Part shown: positions 35,570 to 44,492 of the stretch, piece by piece
Layout: each line of letters begins with the position of its first letter
Numbering within the stretch: position 1 is the first letter of the stretch
DNA from: Pyrinomonadaceae bacterium
Lineage (GTDB): Bacteria; Acidobacteriota; Blastocatellia; Pyrinomonadales; Pyrinomonadaceae
DNA length: 64,000 bases
NCBI GenBank assembly: GCA_030841085.1
Contig: JAVEDP010000025.1
Location: 1 to 64,000 of the forward strand
Direction: 5' to 3'
Made by a program: the position numbers and the translations under genes
Notes under the pieces: model-generated
Seen by the model: only the letters and a program-made list of their open reading frames with translations
Database searches by the model: none
Told to the model about the DNA's origin: nothing

Positions 35570-36679
35570 TTAAACAGCATGATAAGCGTATCTTCTATCA
35601 GCAATTTCAGCCAGGGCTTCTATTACCAGTTGGCCCATTTCCGACGTTGAGGCCATCACGCCACCAATGGGCGATTTAATATCGGGAGTTCGATATCCGG
35701 CTTTCAAGACAAGACTAATCGCTTCTTCAATGTCTTTCGCTTCCTGCTCGAGCTTCCCCGTATAACGAAGCAACATCGCGGCCGAAGCGATAGCGCCTAC
35801 GGGATTTGCGACACCTTGTCCGACAATGTCCGGAGCAGAACCATGCACGGGCTCGTAGAGTCCCACCTCACCACCGATGCTGGCCGAACCGAGCATGCCA
35901 AGGGAGCCGGTAATAACAGCGGCTTCGTCTGAAAGGATGTCCCCAAATAAATTCTCAGTCAGTATCACATCAAACCGTTTTGGGTTTTTGATCAAGTGCA
36001 TCGCACAGGCATCAACATACAGATGCTCAAGCATAACATCAGGATAGTCACGCGCGACTTCGGAGACGATTCTTCTCCATAGCTGTGAGGTTTCGAGAAC
36101 GTTCGCCTTATCAACCGAAGCAACTTTCTTCTTTCGTCGCATGGCTGCGTCGAAGGCTACGCGCGCCACTCGTTGAATTTCGTGGGCTGAATAAGTCATG
36201 GTGTTGGTCGCGACAGAATTGCCGTTGTCATAGCTGATGCCGCGCGGCTCACCAAAATACAGACCGCCCAATAACTCTCGAACAATCAAAATATCCGCGC
36301 CAGCCGCAATCTCCGGACGGAGGGGAGACGCGGACGCAATTTCCTCGTAAGCGATCGCCGGACGCAGATTGGCATAGTTGCCCATTGCCCGCCGCAAAAG
36401 CAGTAAACCCGCCTCGGGCCGGTGTGTGGCCGGCAGAGCATCAAACTCAGGCGAACCGACCGCTCCGAGGAGGACCGCGTCGCTCGCCATGCACATGTCT
36501 AAGGTGGCCGTCGGTAAAGGCGATCCGGTTTGCCTAATCGCCTCACCCCCAATTTTACCGGTCGCAAAATCAAACTTGTGACCGTTGAGAGCGGCAACCG
36601 CGTGTAACGTACGGACAGCTTCGCACGTAACTTCCGGTCCAATTCCATCCCCTTCAAGCACGGTAATTTTCAATTGCAT
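35570..36679 (-). CDS. leuB: 3-isopropylmalate dehydrogenase
   Basis: A 369-residue NAD-dependent decarboxylating dehydrogenase. [14 protein letters not shown] opens it; [15 protein letters not shown] supplies the catalytic Lys, [33 protein letters not shown] the metal-binding Asp residues, and [21 protein letters not shown] the NAD-binding adenine loop. It makes 4-methyl-2-oxopentanoate in leucine synthesis. Third-strand order leuA-leuB-leuC-leuD with 75-130 base gaps. Confidence 0.96.
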   Translation of the reverse strand: MQLKITVLEGDGIGPEVTCEAVRTLHAVAALNGHKFDFATGKIGGEAIRQTGSPLPTATLDMCMASDAVLLGAVGSPEFDALPATHRPEAGLLLLRRAMGNYANLRPAIAYEEIASASPLRPEIAAGADILIVRELLGGLYFGEPRGISYDNGNSVATNTMTYSAHEIQRVARVAFDAAMRRKKKVASVDKANVLETSQLWRRIVSEVARDYPDVMLEHLYVDACAMHLIKNPKRFDVILTENLFGDILSDEAAVITGSLGMLGSASIGGEVGLYEPVHGSAPDIVGQGVANPVGAIASAAMLLRYTGKLEQEAKDIEEAISLVLKAGYRTPDIKSPIGGVMASTSEMGQLVIEALAEIADRRYAYHAV

Positions 36680-36811
36680 AGTTCAAGTTATCCTGAGTGT
36701 CCTCTGTTGAGAGTTTTCCGCTCTGCTTTTAAACGATCTCGAAGCACACGAAAGTCACGAAGAAAATTGCGCGCTGCTTCGCGTACACTTAATGGATCGC
36801 TAATCGCAAAC

Positions 36812-38032
36812 CTAAACTCGCGCGGCGACCGCCGTGTTACTTACGCCCGCGGCGTCGCAAGACAATACGTCGTTTGACCTGGATGCCGCGGAAAGCAACG
36901 CGATCAAATCCTGATCGTAGATACGTTTCTTCCGATCGGCCAGCTTAGTAAATCGTTTGTAAACCGCTTCAATGTCTTCTGCCCGCGGTGAGTATCCAAG
37001 CTCTTCGTACCGCAAGGCCAATGCATGCCGGCCCGAATGCTTACCAAGCACAAGTCTGTTAGCGGGGACACCAACTGATTCCGGCGTCATGATTTCATAG
37101 CAAAGCGGATTGCTAATCATGCCGTGTTGATGTATGCCGGCTTCGTGCGCGAAAGCGTTCCGGCCCACAATCGCCTTGTTCGGTTGCACTGAAAAGCCGA
37201 TGATCTCGGAAAGTAGTTGGCTGGCAGGATAAAGCTGCTGTGTATCAATAGAGTTGTCATACGGCAATTTATCCGAGCGCACCTTCATTGCCATCACAAT
37301 TTCTTCAAGCGAAGCATTCCCTGCCCGTTCACCAATTCCGTTGATCGTGCATTCAACCTGGCGGGCGCCGGCGGCTATGGCGGCGAGGCTATTCGCGACT
37401 GCCAACCCAAGATCGTTATGGCAATGCACGCTAATCTTTATGTCGCGATCGCCAACTACTCGCTCACGAACCGTTGCAATAAGTTGAGAAAACTCGCCTG
37501 GCATTGTGTAGCCGACCGTGTCAGGAATATTGATAATCTTTGCTCCAGCCTCTACCGCTACGGCCAAGACTTCACACAAGTAATCAACCTGGCTGCGTGT
37601 GGCATCCTCGGCCGAGAATTCGACCTCCTCCGCGCAGTCAGACGCCAAAGCAACAGCCCTCCGCGTCATCTCGATCACTTCAGCGCGTGTTTTTCTCAAC
37701 TTGTACTCGAGATGAAGATCAGAGGTGGCCACGAAAGTATGGATGCGCGGGCGCGCTGCACCCCGCAAAGCAGCCGCAGCCTTCAGCACGTCCTGCGCCG
37801 ACGTGCGGCACAAAGCCGCAACCGTGACATTGCGGCACTCGCGCGCGACAGCAGCGACCGCGGCAAAATCTCCTTCAGAGGCAATAGGAAATCCCGCCTC
37901 GATGATGTCAACTCCGAGATTTTCGAGCTGGTGTGCCAGTCGGACTTTTTCCGCGAGATTCATCGAACAACCGGGAGATTGTTCGCCGTCGCGCAGCGTG
38001 GTGTCGAATATCGCAATTCTGGTTCCGGCCAT
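36812..38032 (-). CDS. leuA: 2-isopropylmalate synthase lacking the regulatory domain
   Basis: A 406-residue enzyme that condenses acetyl-CoA with 2-oxoisovalerate. The catalytic TIM barrel is complete: [14 protein letters not shown], the HxH metal site in [28 protein letters not shown], and the subdomain-I motif [13 protein letters not shown]. The frame ends soon after [14 protein letters not shown], where normal LeuA continues for ~100 residues as the leucine-binding dimer domain. The 130 bases to leuB are too short to hold it in another frame. The enzyme is therefore probably insensitive to leucine; citramalate-type use cannot be excluded. Confidence 0.92.
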   Translation of the reverse strand: MAGTRIAIFDTTLRDGEQSPGCSMNLAEKVRLAHQLENLGVDIIEAGFPIASEGDFAAVAAVARECRNVTVAALCRTSAQDVLKAAAALRGAARPRIHTFVATSDLHLEYKLRKTRAEVIEMTRRAVALASDCAEEVEFSAEDATRSQVDYLCEVLAVAVEAGAKIINIPDTVGYTMPGEFSQLIATVRERVVGDRDIKISVHCHNDLGLAVANSLAAIAAGARQVECTINGIGERAGNASLEEIVMAMKVRSDKLPYDNSIDTQQLYPASQLLSEIIGFSVQPNKAIVGRNAFAHEAGIHQHGMISNPLCYEIMTPESVGVPANRLVLGKHSGRHALALRYEELGYSPRAEDIEAVYKRFTKLADRKKRIYDQDLIALLSAASRSNDVLSCDAAGVSNTAVAARV

Positions 38033-38092
38033 TTCGCCCCTCCTTCGAAAACCTGGATGTTAGGGGCCTGCCGCTGCAAAGTCAAAGTTATA

Positions 38093-38108
38093 ATGTTTAT
38101 AAAAACAT
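38093..38108. promoter_or_regulatory. Palindromic LysR-type operator between leuA and its regulator
   Basis: ATGTTTATAAAAACAT: perfect 6-bp arms with a 4-base centre, in an AT-rich stretch (38087-38120) between two divergent genes, 61 bases before the leuA ATG and 64 before the lysR ATG. Position and symmetry fit a LysR-type binding site controlling both genes; inferred, not shown. Confidence 0.6.
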
Positions 38109-38171
38109 AATATATAATGATAGGATAACGACGGCTTTACCGACCCATAGGATTGAGGAGCAGAACTGGCG

Positions 38172-39056
38172 ATGGATCTAAACCAGCTTGAAGTCCTAAT
38201 TGCAGTGGCGCAGGAAAAAAGTTTCTCGCGCGCCGCCGATAGTCTGCACCGTACGCAGCCGGCGGTGAGTCAGGCAATTCGCCGTTTGGAGACTGAAATT
38301 GGAGAGCCGCTCTTCGACCGCTCTTCGAAGGACGGCACACTTACCGCCGCCGGCCGGGTGCTTTTTGATCTCGCGCAACAAATGATGAATATGCGACAGC
38401 ACGCGCATACGACGATTCGAGAGTTAAAAGACGTACAGCGAGGCAAGCTGACAATAAGCGCAAACGAATATACGGTGATGTATCTGCTGCCGATTCTTCC
38501 CGTCTTTCGCGAGCGTCATTCGCACATAAAGATAGAGGTGAAACGAAGCCTGGCTAGCCGAATTCCTTCCGAGATTTTGGGACGGGACGCCGAGATAGGA
38601 GTTGTCTCGTTTAAACCGAACGACAAGGCGATCGCCGTCATGCCTGTGGTGACTGATGAGCTGGCATTAATTGTTCGGCCGGATCGGCCGCTTGCACGGA
38701 AGGAAGTGGTGTCGGTGCGCGAATTGGGTGCCGAGTCCTTCATTGCTCATAACGTGCCCTCGCCTTATCGCGAACGTGTGGTCCAAACATTTGAAAAATA
38801 TAAGACGCCTTTGAATATTTCCATGGAGTTGCCGACTCTTGAATCCATCAAACGGTTTGTGGAGCAAGGCATGGGTGTAGCGCTGGTCCCGCGACTGACC
38901 GCGCAAACGGAGATCGCTCGTGGACAACTTGTAGCGTTGACGGTTAAGGAGATGAGGTTGGAACGTCGCCTGAATTTGGTGTATCGCAAGGGTGCTACTC
39001 TTTCACACGCCGCTCGCGCTTTTCTGGAGGTAGCGCGAGAACTGCAAAAGAGTTAA
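38172..39056 (+). CDS. LysR family transcriptional regulator
   Basis: A 294-residue LysR regulator. The N-terminal HTH is MDLNQLEVLIAVAQEKSFSRAADSLHRTQPAVSQAIRRLETEIGEPLFDRS; the rest is the periplasmic-binding-protein-like effector domain (EVKRSLASRIPSEILGRDAEIGVVSF, VPSPYRERVVQTFEKY). It is divergent from leuA with 139 bases and a palindromic site between. The likely effector is a leucine-pathway intermediate such as 2-isopropylmalate; this is inference from position. Confidence 0.9.
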   Translation: MDLNQLEVLIAVAQEKSFSRAADSLHRTQPAVSQAIRRLETEIGEPLFDRSSKDGTLTAAGRVLFDLAQQMMNMRQHAHTTIRELKDVQRGKLTISANEYTVMYLLPILPVFRERHSHIKIEVKRSLASRIPSEILGRDAEIGVVSFKPNDKAIAVMPVVTDELALIVRPDRPLARKEVVSVRELGAESFIAHNVPSPYRERVVQTFEKYKTPLNISMELPTLESIKRFVEQGMGVALVPRLTAQTEIARGQLVALTVKEMRLERRLNLVYRKGATLSHAARAFLEVARELQKS

Positions 39057-39105
39057 TGCTGGTAAGAGCAGCAGAGAAATAGTACTAGCAATTGAAACCC
39101 AGGGC

Positions 39106-40065
39106 TCAGCGCTTCGCCGCAGACCCGTAACGAAGTCGTACCTTTACCAAAATTGGGTCGCTCAATTTGGTGTTCGGCTGATAGTAGATGGCCTGTGGGG
39201 CAGGAGCATCTTGCTTTAAGATTCTGGCAACATCGCTGGCGGCTTCCTTCTCTTCTTTGCTCCACGGTTTCCCCGCACCTGCTTCCAGTTCCAGCAAACC
39301 GACTCGCTCTCCCCATGACTTTTCCCATTTGCTCACCTGGATCTCAGAAAGCTTTTGGGCTTTGTCAGTAATTTCAATTCCTTCAAGCGGGGAGGGACTA
39401 ATGAGAACGCTGACCACTTCGGCCACTTGATCAGCTCTACTTCGCTTGACGGTAAAGTAAGGAGGGCGATCATCCTGGGATGGCAGTTCGATTATCTTTC
39501 CCACGGTCACCTGGTTGTTCCCACCGAGCGTACGCGTGGTGGGAAAGATTAAATAAGGCTCGCTAAGGCTGCCATCGGCATATTGCTCCCGGTCAATCAC
39601 GTAGAGATAACCAGTGCGCGCGGCTTCGACGGAAATCCGCAACCGTTCTCCCTGGTCCAATTTTGTATTCGGGGAGATTCGTTCCGGCAGCCATTCCGCC
39701 GCATCCGCACCTTCATGCACGATAAGTCGCTCGCCGGAGTCGGTCTGATTCGCCCGACGTAGCCGCCAAAGCGTAACCCCAACTACAGTTTCGCCATTGA
39801 CTCCATCAGTTGGCACGTTCGGAGTTGTAATGCGGTAGCTTCGTTTCGTCGCCCTTCGCGGTAAGGTTCTTTTACTGCCGGAATTGATAAAGGCGGTGTC
39901 CCACAGTCTTCTGGTAGCTTGCTCGTCCTGGGCCGTGCACGTTAGCGAAGCGCCGAAACTCAAAACGCAAAGTGCTGTCAAACAGACGAACTGTTTGACG
40001 GCCAGACGATAAACAGACTTCCGTCTTCTGATTTCGTGCCTGCCGATCGTGTTCTGCAAAGTCAT
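39106..40065 (-). CDS. DUF4384 domain protein, exported
   Basis: A 319-residue protein. ATG at 40065 is preferred because AGGAG lies 9 bases upstream. A hydrophobic segment with a possible cleavage site (VCLTALCVLSFGASLTCTAQ) suggests export. DUF4384 spans ~residues 115-260: LDQGERLRISVEAARTGYLYVIDREQYADGSLSEPYLIFPTTRTLGGNNQVTVGKIIELPSQ. The same domain ends the kinase at 44493. DUF4384 domains often accompany caspase-like or CHAT proteases, as here. It is the distal gene of the module, 233 bases downstream of the CHAT gene. Confidence 0.78.
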   Translation of the reverse strand: MTLQNTIGRHEIRRRKSVYRLAVKQFVCLTALCVLSFGASLTCTAQDEQATRRLWDTAFINSGSKRTLPRRATKRSYRITTPNVPTDGVNGETVVGVTLWRLRRANQTDSGERLIVHEGADAAEWLPERISPNTKLDQGERLRISVEAARTGYLYVIDREQYADGSLSEPYLIFPTTRTLGGNNQVTVGKIIELPSQDDRPPYFTVKRSRADQVAEVVSVLISPSPLEGIEITDKAQKLSEIQVSKWEKSWGERVGLLELEAGAGKPWSKEEKEAASDVARILKQDAPAPQAIYYQPNTKLSDPILVKVRLRYGSAAKR

Positions 40066-40266
40066 TGTCACTAACTCCTTCTATTGCACTGCCAAGCCAA
40101 TTCGCCGGCCTACTTACTAACGCGAGAATTTCTGTCGGATGTCACCACGCCCAATAAATATAACCAGTTTCTAATTGGGACGTTAGCACCTCGCTTGCCT
40201 CAAGTTTCAAGTTCACTCAAGGCGCGTATGAGTCTGTCATTTTGTGACAAGTGGCATTCAACGAGA

Positions 40267-40290
40267 GCGGGCGAGACGCCGCGGTCCCAG
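40267..40290. repeat. GC-rich repeat end at the 3' side of the CHAT gene
   Basis: GCGGGCGAGACGCC followed by GCGGTCCCAG, a degenerate copy of the inverted-repeat end seen at 20611-20731. It may help terminate the CHAT gene. Confidence 0.5.
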
Positions 40291-40297
40291 TGAAGGG

Positions 40298-43200
40298 TCA
40301 CTTCCATTCACCCTGGAGGACAAATGCGGCCCAGTAATAAGGAGACCGCCACTTGCCCTGCTGCGACATTTCCAATTGTGCAGTGCGCAGGGCCGCAGCG
40401 GGGGTCTTATTTTCTCTGAGCATTCCCCGGTAGAAGCGAGCCATCAATTCCGCGGTTGCCTTATCGTTTACATTCCAAAGGCTCACGACAACGCGGCGAG
40501 CGCCCGCATACATGAATCCCTGCGTCAACCCGACCAATCCCTCTCCCTTAATCTGTTTCCCTAATCCGGTTTCGCACGCGCTGAGCACTACCACTTCCGC
40601 CGGCAGGTTAAGATTGTAAATATCATGCGCGCGCAAAAAGCCATCCTCAGGTTTGCCCTCTTCATCAACTAACGAAAGGACGATTGCCGAAAGGTCAGGA
40701 CGATCGCTATCGATATATCCGTGCGTAGCAAAATGCACGTAGCGATACTTGCTCAATTCGCCACCGGTGGCCATGGCGCGGTTAGCTTTAAAATCAACCG
40801 CCTTGAAATTTTTCGCTCGCGGCGCCTCGGCAAGAATCTGGTCGGCTTCCTGGCGGGTGAACTTCAGGCGGCGAATAATCAGTCCGGAGTCGTCGGCGAG
40901 ATGTTCGATCAGCCGCGTGTCCGCAGAGCCATCGCCTGGGACTTGCTTTACCGCGCCAGTCTTCGCGTGCACGCCGAGCCGTTCGTCCGCGGCAGAAAAA
41001 ACGGGATCGGCGATCACGGCCACTGCGCTTGGCGCTGGTTTGCGGTTCCTGAGTCCCTGACGTTGTATGGCTAACGCTGAAGCGGAAGGGAGACTGATAA
41101 GTTCGTGATCAAGAATTAGAGGATGGTAATTGGTTGCTGGTCCGTTGTCAGTTGTCCGTCGTCCGTTGCTTGTGCGCATACGTTGTGCAACTGACAACTG
41201 ACCACTGACCACTGACAACGCCGCGAATGGCACATACTGCAAAGCACCGTCTGCGACTATGACCAGCCGTTCCGCACTCAGTTCAGAACCAATGGGGCCG
41301 AGCACCATTTGGCTCAGTTCCTTCGTGGCATTCAGCAGTTGCGATTCCGCTTTCGCAATTCTCTCTTGCTTAGTCTGAGCATCTTCGCCGCCTTTGGATT
41401 GACTACGAGCTGTCAATAGGTCGTAAACCCGTCGCGCGGCCTGCTCGATTTGTTCTCGCTTTGGCAACTCATATGTCTTCAATGAATTTTGCGTGACCGC
41501 CCAGACATAGCTGCGCTCTTCACCAAGCGAGTACTCAAGCAACATCGTGCCCTGGTCCAACTGCGCTTGAATTTCCTTCAACCCAAGCGGTTGAGGCTGA
41601 GTAAGTGCTGCGTATGCAGGACTAGCCTTGCGAATTGCGGCCTGCACCTGCTGGCGTTGATCTTCAAGCTCGGAAATTTCTTTATTCAGTGACGCGGCCC
41701 GTTCTTTTGCATTTTGCCCGAGCGCTTGTATTTGCCGTTCCGCTTTAGCATTGATTTGTTGAGAGAGCGAGTGCTCGCGTTCAAGCAGTGCAGCATCCAC
41801 GCCCTGCCGGATGTTCACCCGGGATTCCGATAACATTTCCAAAAGACTACGGGCATGAGCTTGTTCGCTGATTTTGAGGGCCGTGGCATCGTTGCCCTCC
41901 TGCGGATTCAAGTGGTGCATGCGCATGAGCAAATCTATGTAGAACTGATAAGCATCATGCTTGACGCCAAGATATGAGGCACGCATCTGAATATCGACCT
42001 GGCCGCGCACTCCCTCGATTTTCGATATGGCGTCTTCGATATGCTTGCGGGCCGTGACAAAGTCACCCCGGTCGCGTTCAACCCGAGCCATGCCCTGAAG
42101 TACGTTGGCTTCTATTTGCCGATCTCCCACTGCCTGGGCCAGGGAGAGCGCCTCGTTGTAATAGGGAACGGCAAGCGCAACGTTTCCGGGCAAGGTGTAA
42201 ATATCACCGATGTGTTCGAGTGTGATTGCCTGAGACCTGCGGTCCTTGATTGTTCGTTGCAGATCGAGGGCCTGCTGATCATACTCAAGCGCCTTCTGCG
42301 TTTCGCCCAACGAACTCAGTGCCGCGCCCGCGTATCCAAGCGTGAATGCCTCTCCGCGTCGATCCCCTGCGGTGCGGCGCAGCGGCAGCGCCTGGTTGTA
42401 ATATTCCAGGGCTTTCTTCATGTCACCCAGCGAAGCGTAGGTGTAGCCGAAGTAATGAAGTGTGATTGCCTCCCCCCGTATGTCCTTCGCTTTCCGCCAG
42501 AGATCAAGCGCCGCTTGCAGATATTCCAGCGCGCGTTGCGACTCTCCCAAAATGGTGTATACGTTGGCAATATTATTTAGCGTGTTGGCTATCTTAGCGG
42601 GATCTCCTACTTCTTTCTTGATCGTTAGAGCTTGATTGTAGTAATCCAAAGCTTTTTGAGGTTCCGACAAGTAGTAGTGAATCGCCCCGATATTATTGAG
42701 GGTATCTGCGCTTGCGCTGCGGTCGTTCAGGGTTGAGGAGAGCGCGAGCGCCTGGCTGTAATATTCCAGTGCCTTCTGCGGTTCACCCAGAATGTCATAA
42801 ACCCCACCGGTGTTGTTTAGCAGAACGCCTTCATTGGCTGTGTCGCCGAGTTGTTTGGAAAGCGCTAACGCTCGGCCGTAATAATCCAACGCTTTTTGCA
42901 ATTCGCCTGAAGAGTGATAGATGAAGCCAGCCAGGAAATAGCAGGCACGCGCCAAGGGAAGATCGTTTAAAGTTAGAAATATCGGCAGCGCCTGCTCGTA
43001 CTTTTCAAGTGCCTTCCGCCTCGAGTCTGCACCTGGTTGCGATCGTAGTAGGTTTGCATCCGAATAAAGCTTTTCGGCGGCAGCCTGATCTCTATCAGCC
43101 TGGGTCGGAGCTCGCAATGCTTCGATTTTTATCTCGTAAAAGCCGGCCGGCGCTTTCTTGTTGGAAAGACGTACCTCGATGCGGTATTCGCCAGCTTCTT

Positions 43201-43600
43201 CTGCTATAAGCGACAGCGGCTCTGGCCCGGTTGACCCGGTGACGCCATCAGCTTGAAGGACGCGCTGGCCATTTGGACCGAGTAACGTCGCTACGACATC
43301 TGCTCCCTGCTGGTCCACGATTGCGCGAAAATACTGGCCCGCCGAAAGCGTTATTCGATAGACATGAACTGCGTCCGGCGCGATCTGGCGCCTTATTGGA
43401 GCACCAGCTTCCAGTAGAGTGGCACCCGAGTCCAGCTGCTGCGTAGCGTGCAAAACTTCGCTCTGAGGTTTAGTCGAGGCGAAAACTGTGAAGCAGAGGC
43501 CTGAGCAGAATAGGGCAGTTACGCTGAGGATAACGCCGAAAAAAAATTGCAGCGCCGGTAGATTACCGGCAATCAAATAGTGTCGAGAATGATGCGCCAT
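40298..43600 (-). CDS. Secreted TPR-CHAT protease
   Basis: A 1100-residue protein. Residues 1-45 contain a signal anchor (LQFFFGVILSVTALFCSGLCFTVFA). Residues ~60-165 are a beta-rich PPC-like domain (VHVYRITLSAGQYFRAIVDQQGADVVATLLGPNGQ). Residues ~190-560 hold about eight TPRs (KALEYYSQALALSS-type), followed by a coiled coil and a C-terminal CHAT domain with the dyad His in YVHFATHGYID (~957) and Cys in VVLSACETGLG (~1008). CHAT proteases are caspase-like and cleave partner proteins. An in-frame ~30-residue insertion from heptamer repeats lies inside the CHAT domain. It follows the small basic protein gene. Confidence 0.9.
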   Translation of the reverse strand: MAHHSRHYLIAGNLPALQFFFGVILSVTALFCSGLCFTVFASTKPQSEVLHATQQLDSGATLLEAGAPIRRQIAPDAVHVYRITLSAGQYFRAIVDQQGADVVATLLGPNGQRVLQADGVTGSTGPEPLSLIAEEAGEYRIEVRLSNKKAPAGFYEIKIEALRAPTQADRDQAAAEKLYSDANLLRSQPGADSRRKALEKYEQALPIFLTLNDLPLARACYFLAGFIYHSSGELQKALDYYGRALALSKQLGDTANEGVLLNNTGGVYDILGEPQKALEYYSQALALSSTLNDRSASADTLNNIGAIHYYLSEPQKALDYYNQALTIKKEVGDPAKIANTLNNIANVYTILGESQRALEYLQAALDLWRKAKDIRGEAITLHYFGYTYASLGDMKKALEYYNQALPLRRTAGDRRGEAFTLGYAGAALSSLGETQKALEYDQQALDLQRTIKDRRSQAITLEHIGDIYTLPGNVALAVPYYNEALSLAQAVGDRQIEANVLQGMARVERDRGDFVTARKHIEDAISKIEGVRGQVDIQMRASYLGVKHDAYQFYIDLLMRMHHLNPQEGNDATALKISEQAHARSLLEMLSESRVNIRQGVDAALLEREHSLSQQINAKAERQIQALGQNAKERAASLNKEISELEDQRQQVQAAIRKASPAYAALTQPQPLGLKEIQAQLDQGTMLLEYSLGEERSYVWAVTQNSLKTYELPKREQIEQAARRVYDLLTARSQSKGGEDAQTKQERIAKAESQLLNATKELSQMVLGPIGSELSAERLVIVADGALQYVPFAALSVVSGQLSVAQRMRTSNGRRTTDNGPATNYHPLILDHELISLPSASALAIQRQGLRNRKPAPSAVAVIADPVFSAADERLGVHAKTGAVKQVPGDGSADTRLIEHLADDSGLIIRRLKFTRQEADQILAEAPRAKNFKAVDFKANRAMATGGELSKYRYVHFATHGYIDSDRPDLSAIVLSLVDEEGKPEDGFLRAHDIYNLNLPAEVVVLSACETGLGKQIKGEGLVGLTQGFMYAGARRVVVSLWNVNDKATAELMARFYRGMLRENKTPAAALRTAQLEMSQQGKWRSPYYWAAFVLQGEWK
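41133..41217. repeat. Heptamer inverted-repeat element inside the CHAT gene
   Basis: Left arm GTTGCTG, GTCCGTT, GTCAGTT, GTCCGTC, GTCCGTT; right arm ACTGACA, ACTGACC, ACTGACC, ACTGACA. The arms are mutually complementary over much of their length. It is in frame and encodes SVVSGQLSVAQRMRTSN and following residues in the CHAT protein. Confidence 0.85.
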
Positions 43601-43761
43601 AATTGAAGCCTCCGCTGACGTGGATACTCAGAGAGGAACTGTGGCCAGGATGTCAAACGCGGTCAGAGATCAACCGAGTGCCCTACCTGCAATTGAATGA
43701 AGCACTCGGTTGTCGATGCGCGGAATTTCGTTAGGTCAGAAAGGTCCTACCTCAGGAACAG

Positions 43762-44091
43762 TTACCCTTTCTTTTGCGGCTTCGGGTGTGGCCCGGGTTG
43801 TCCGCCGGCTGAAGCATCCCAGCTCGGGCCGGTGTCTCCGCCGGGACCTTTCGAAGCTTTCGCCTTAGATCCTTTCGTCGCATGAATGGGGTCAGGGAAG
43901 GGGTTAACTCCAGTTCCACTCATCGCGTTCTGACTAGTCTGGCTTCCCGTGAGCGTGTGCCGATAAGTGCAGGAGTACTGCTGACTGGGAATAGTTGCAC
44001 TGTTGCCAACGCCTGGTCCATTTTGAGTTACATTGCCAGTAGCGTGTACAGTGCCGTCGGGGTTGTAAATAGTAATTGTCCAAGTTGCCAT
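43762..44091 (-). CDS. Small protein with beta-rich N-terminus and basic Gly/Lys/Pro tail
   Basis: A 109-residue protein with no signal peptide. Residues 1-50 (MATWTITIYNPDGTVHATGNVTQ, ATIPSQQYSCTYRHTLTG) look like a small beta-sandwich; residues 60-109 are Gly, Lys, Ser and Pro-rich and disordered (ATKGSKAKASKGPGGD, HPKPQKKG). It lies between the kinase and the CHAT protease genes on the same strand. I do not recognise a family. Because of its place and exposed tail, it is a plausible substrate or activator of the CHAT protease; that is inference only. Confidence 0.55.
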   Translation of the reverse strand: MATWTITIYNPDGTVHATGNVTQNGPGVGNSATIPSQQYSCTYRHTLTGSQTSQNAMSGTGVNPFPDPIHATKGSKAKASKGPGGDTGPSWDASAGGQPGPHPKPQKKG

Positions 44092-44492
44092 TACATTTTC
44101 CTTTCGTGTTTCAACCTGCTAGCAAATTTCGACCTGTTGAATTGCTTGCCGTCTTAAGCATTTAAAGAAAACTCACCGGAAACGTTAGCTTCGCTTCTTC
44201 TATCTTTAACGCGAGAATTCTTGCGGAAAACCACCAAGGCGGCGGATGGTCAGTCTTTAACTACAAAGGCCGACCTAGCCTAAAGGACCGGTTTGTTTGA
44301 ACTAACAAGCAAGAAAGCGCTTGAGTGGCGGCATCATATTCCTGAGAGGGTCGCAGGTCAATCGTTTCCCGGATGGAGCACAACGAAAGCTGTTAATTTC
44401 CATTACTCCCCGTTTAGAGACGGCACTTGTGCCCCCGCGGCGGGCGGACAAGTCCGCTTTCTAAACGATCGCGATTGAGAAATTGTTACAAG
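44092..44492. other. Intergenic region with REP-like hairpins
   Basis: About 400 bases between the small protein and the kinase gene. Near 44421-44460 there are three adjacent palindromes (GGCAC-TT-GTGCC, CCCGCGGCGGG, CGGAC-AA-GTCCG). A short plus-strand frame here is not convincing as a gene. Confidence 0.5.

Noticed and set aside
44293-44478. 61-codon plus-strand frame in the kinase/small-protein gap
   Set aside because: No ribosome site, no recognisable composition, and it runs through REP-like palindromes.
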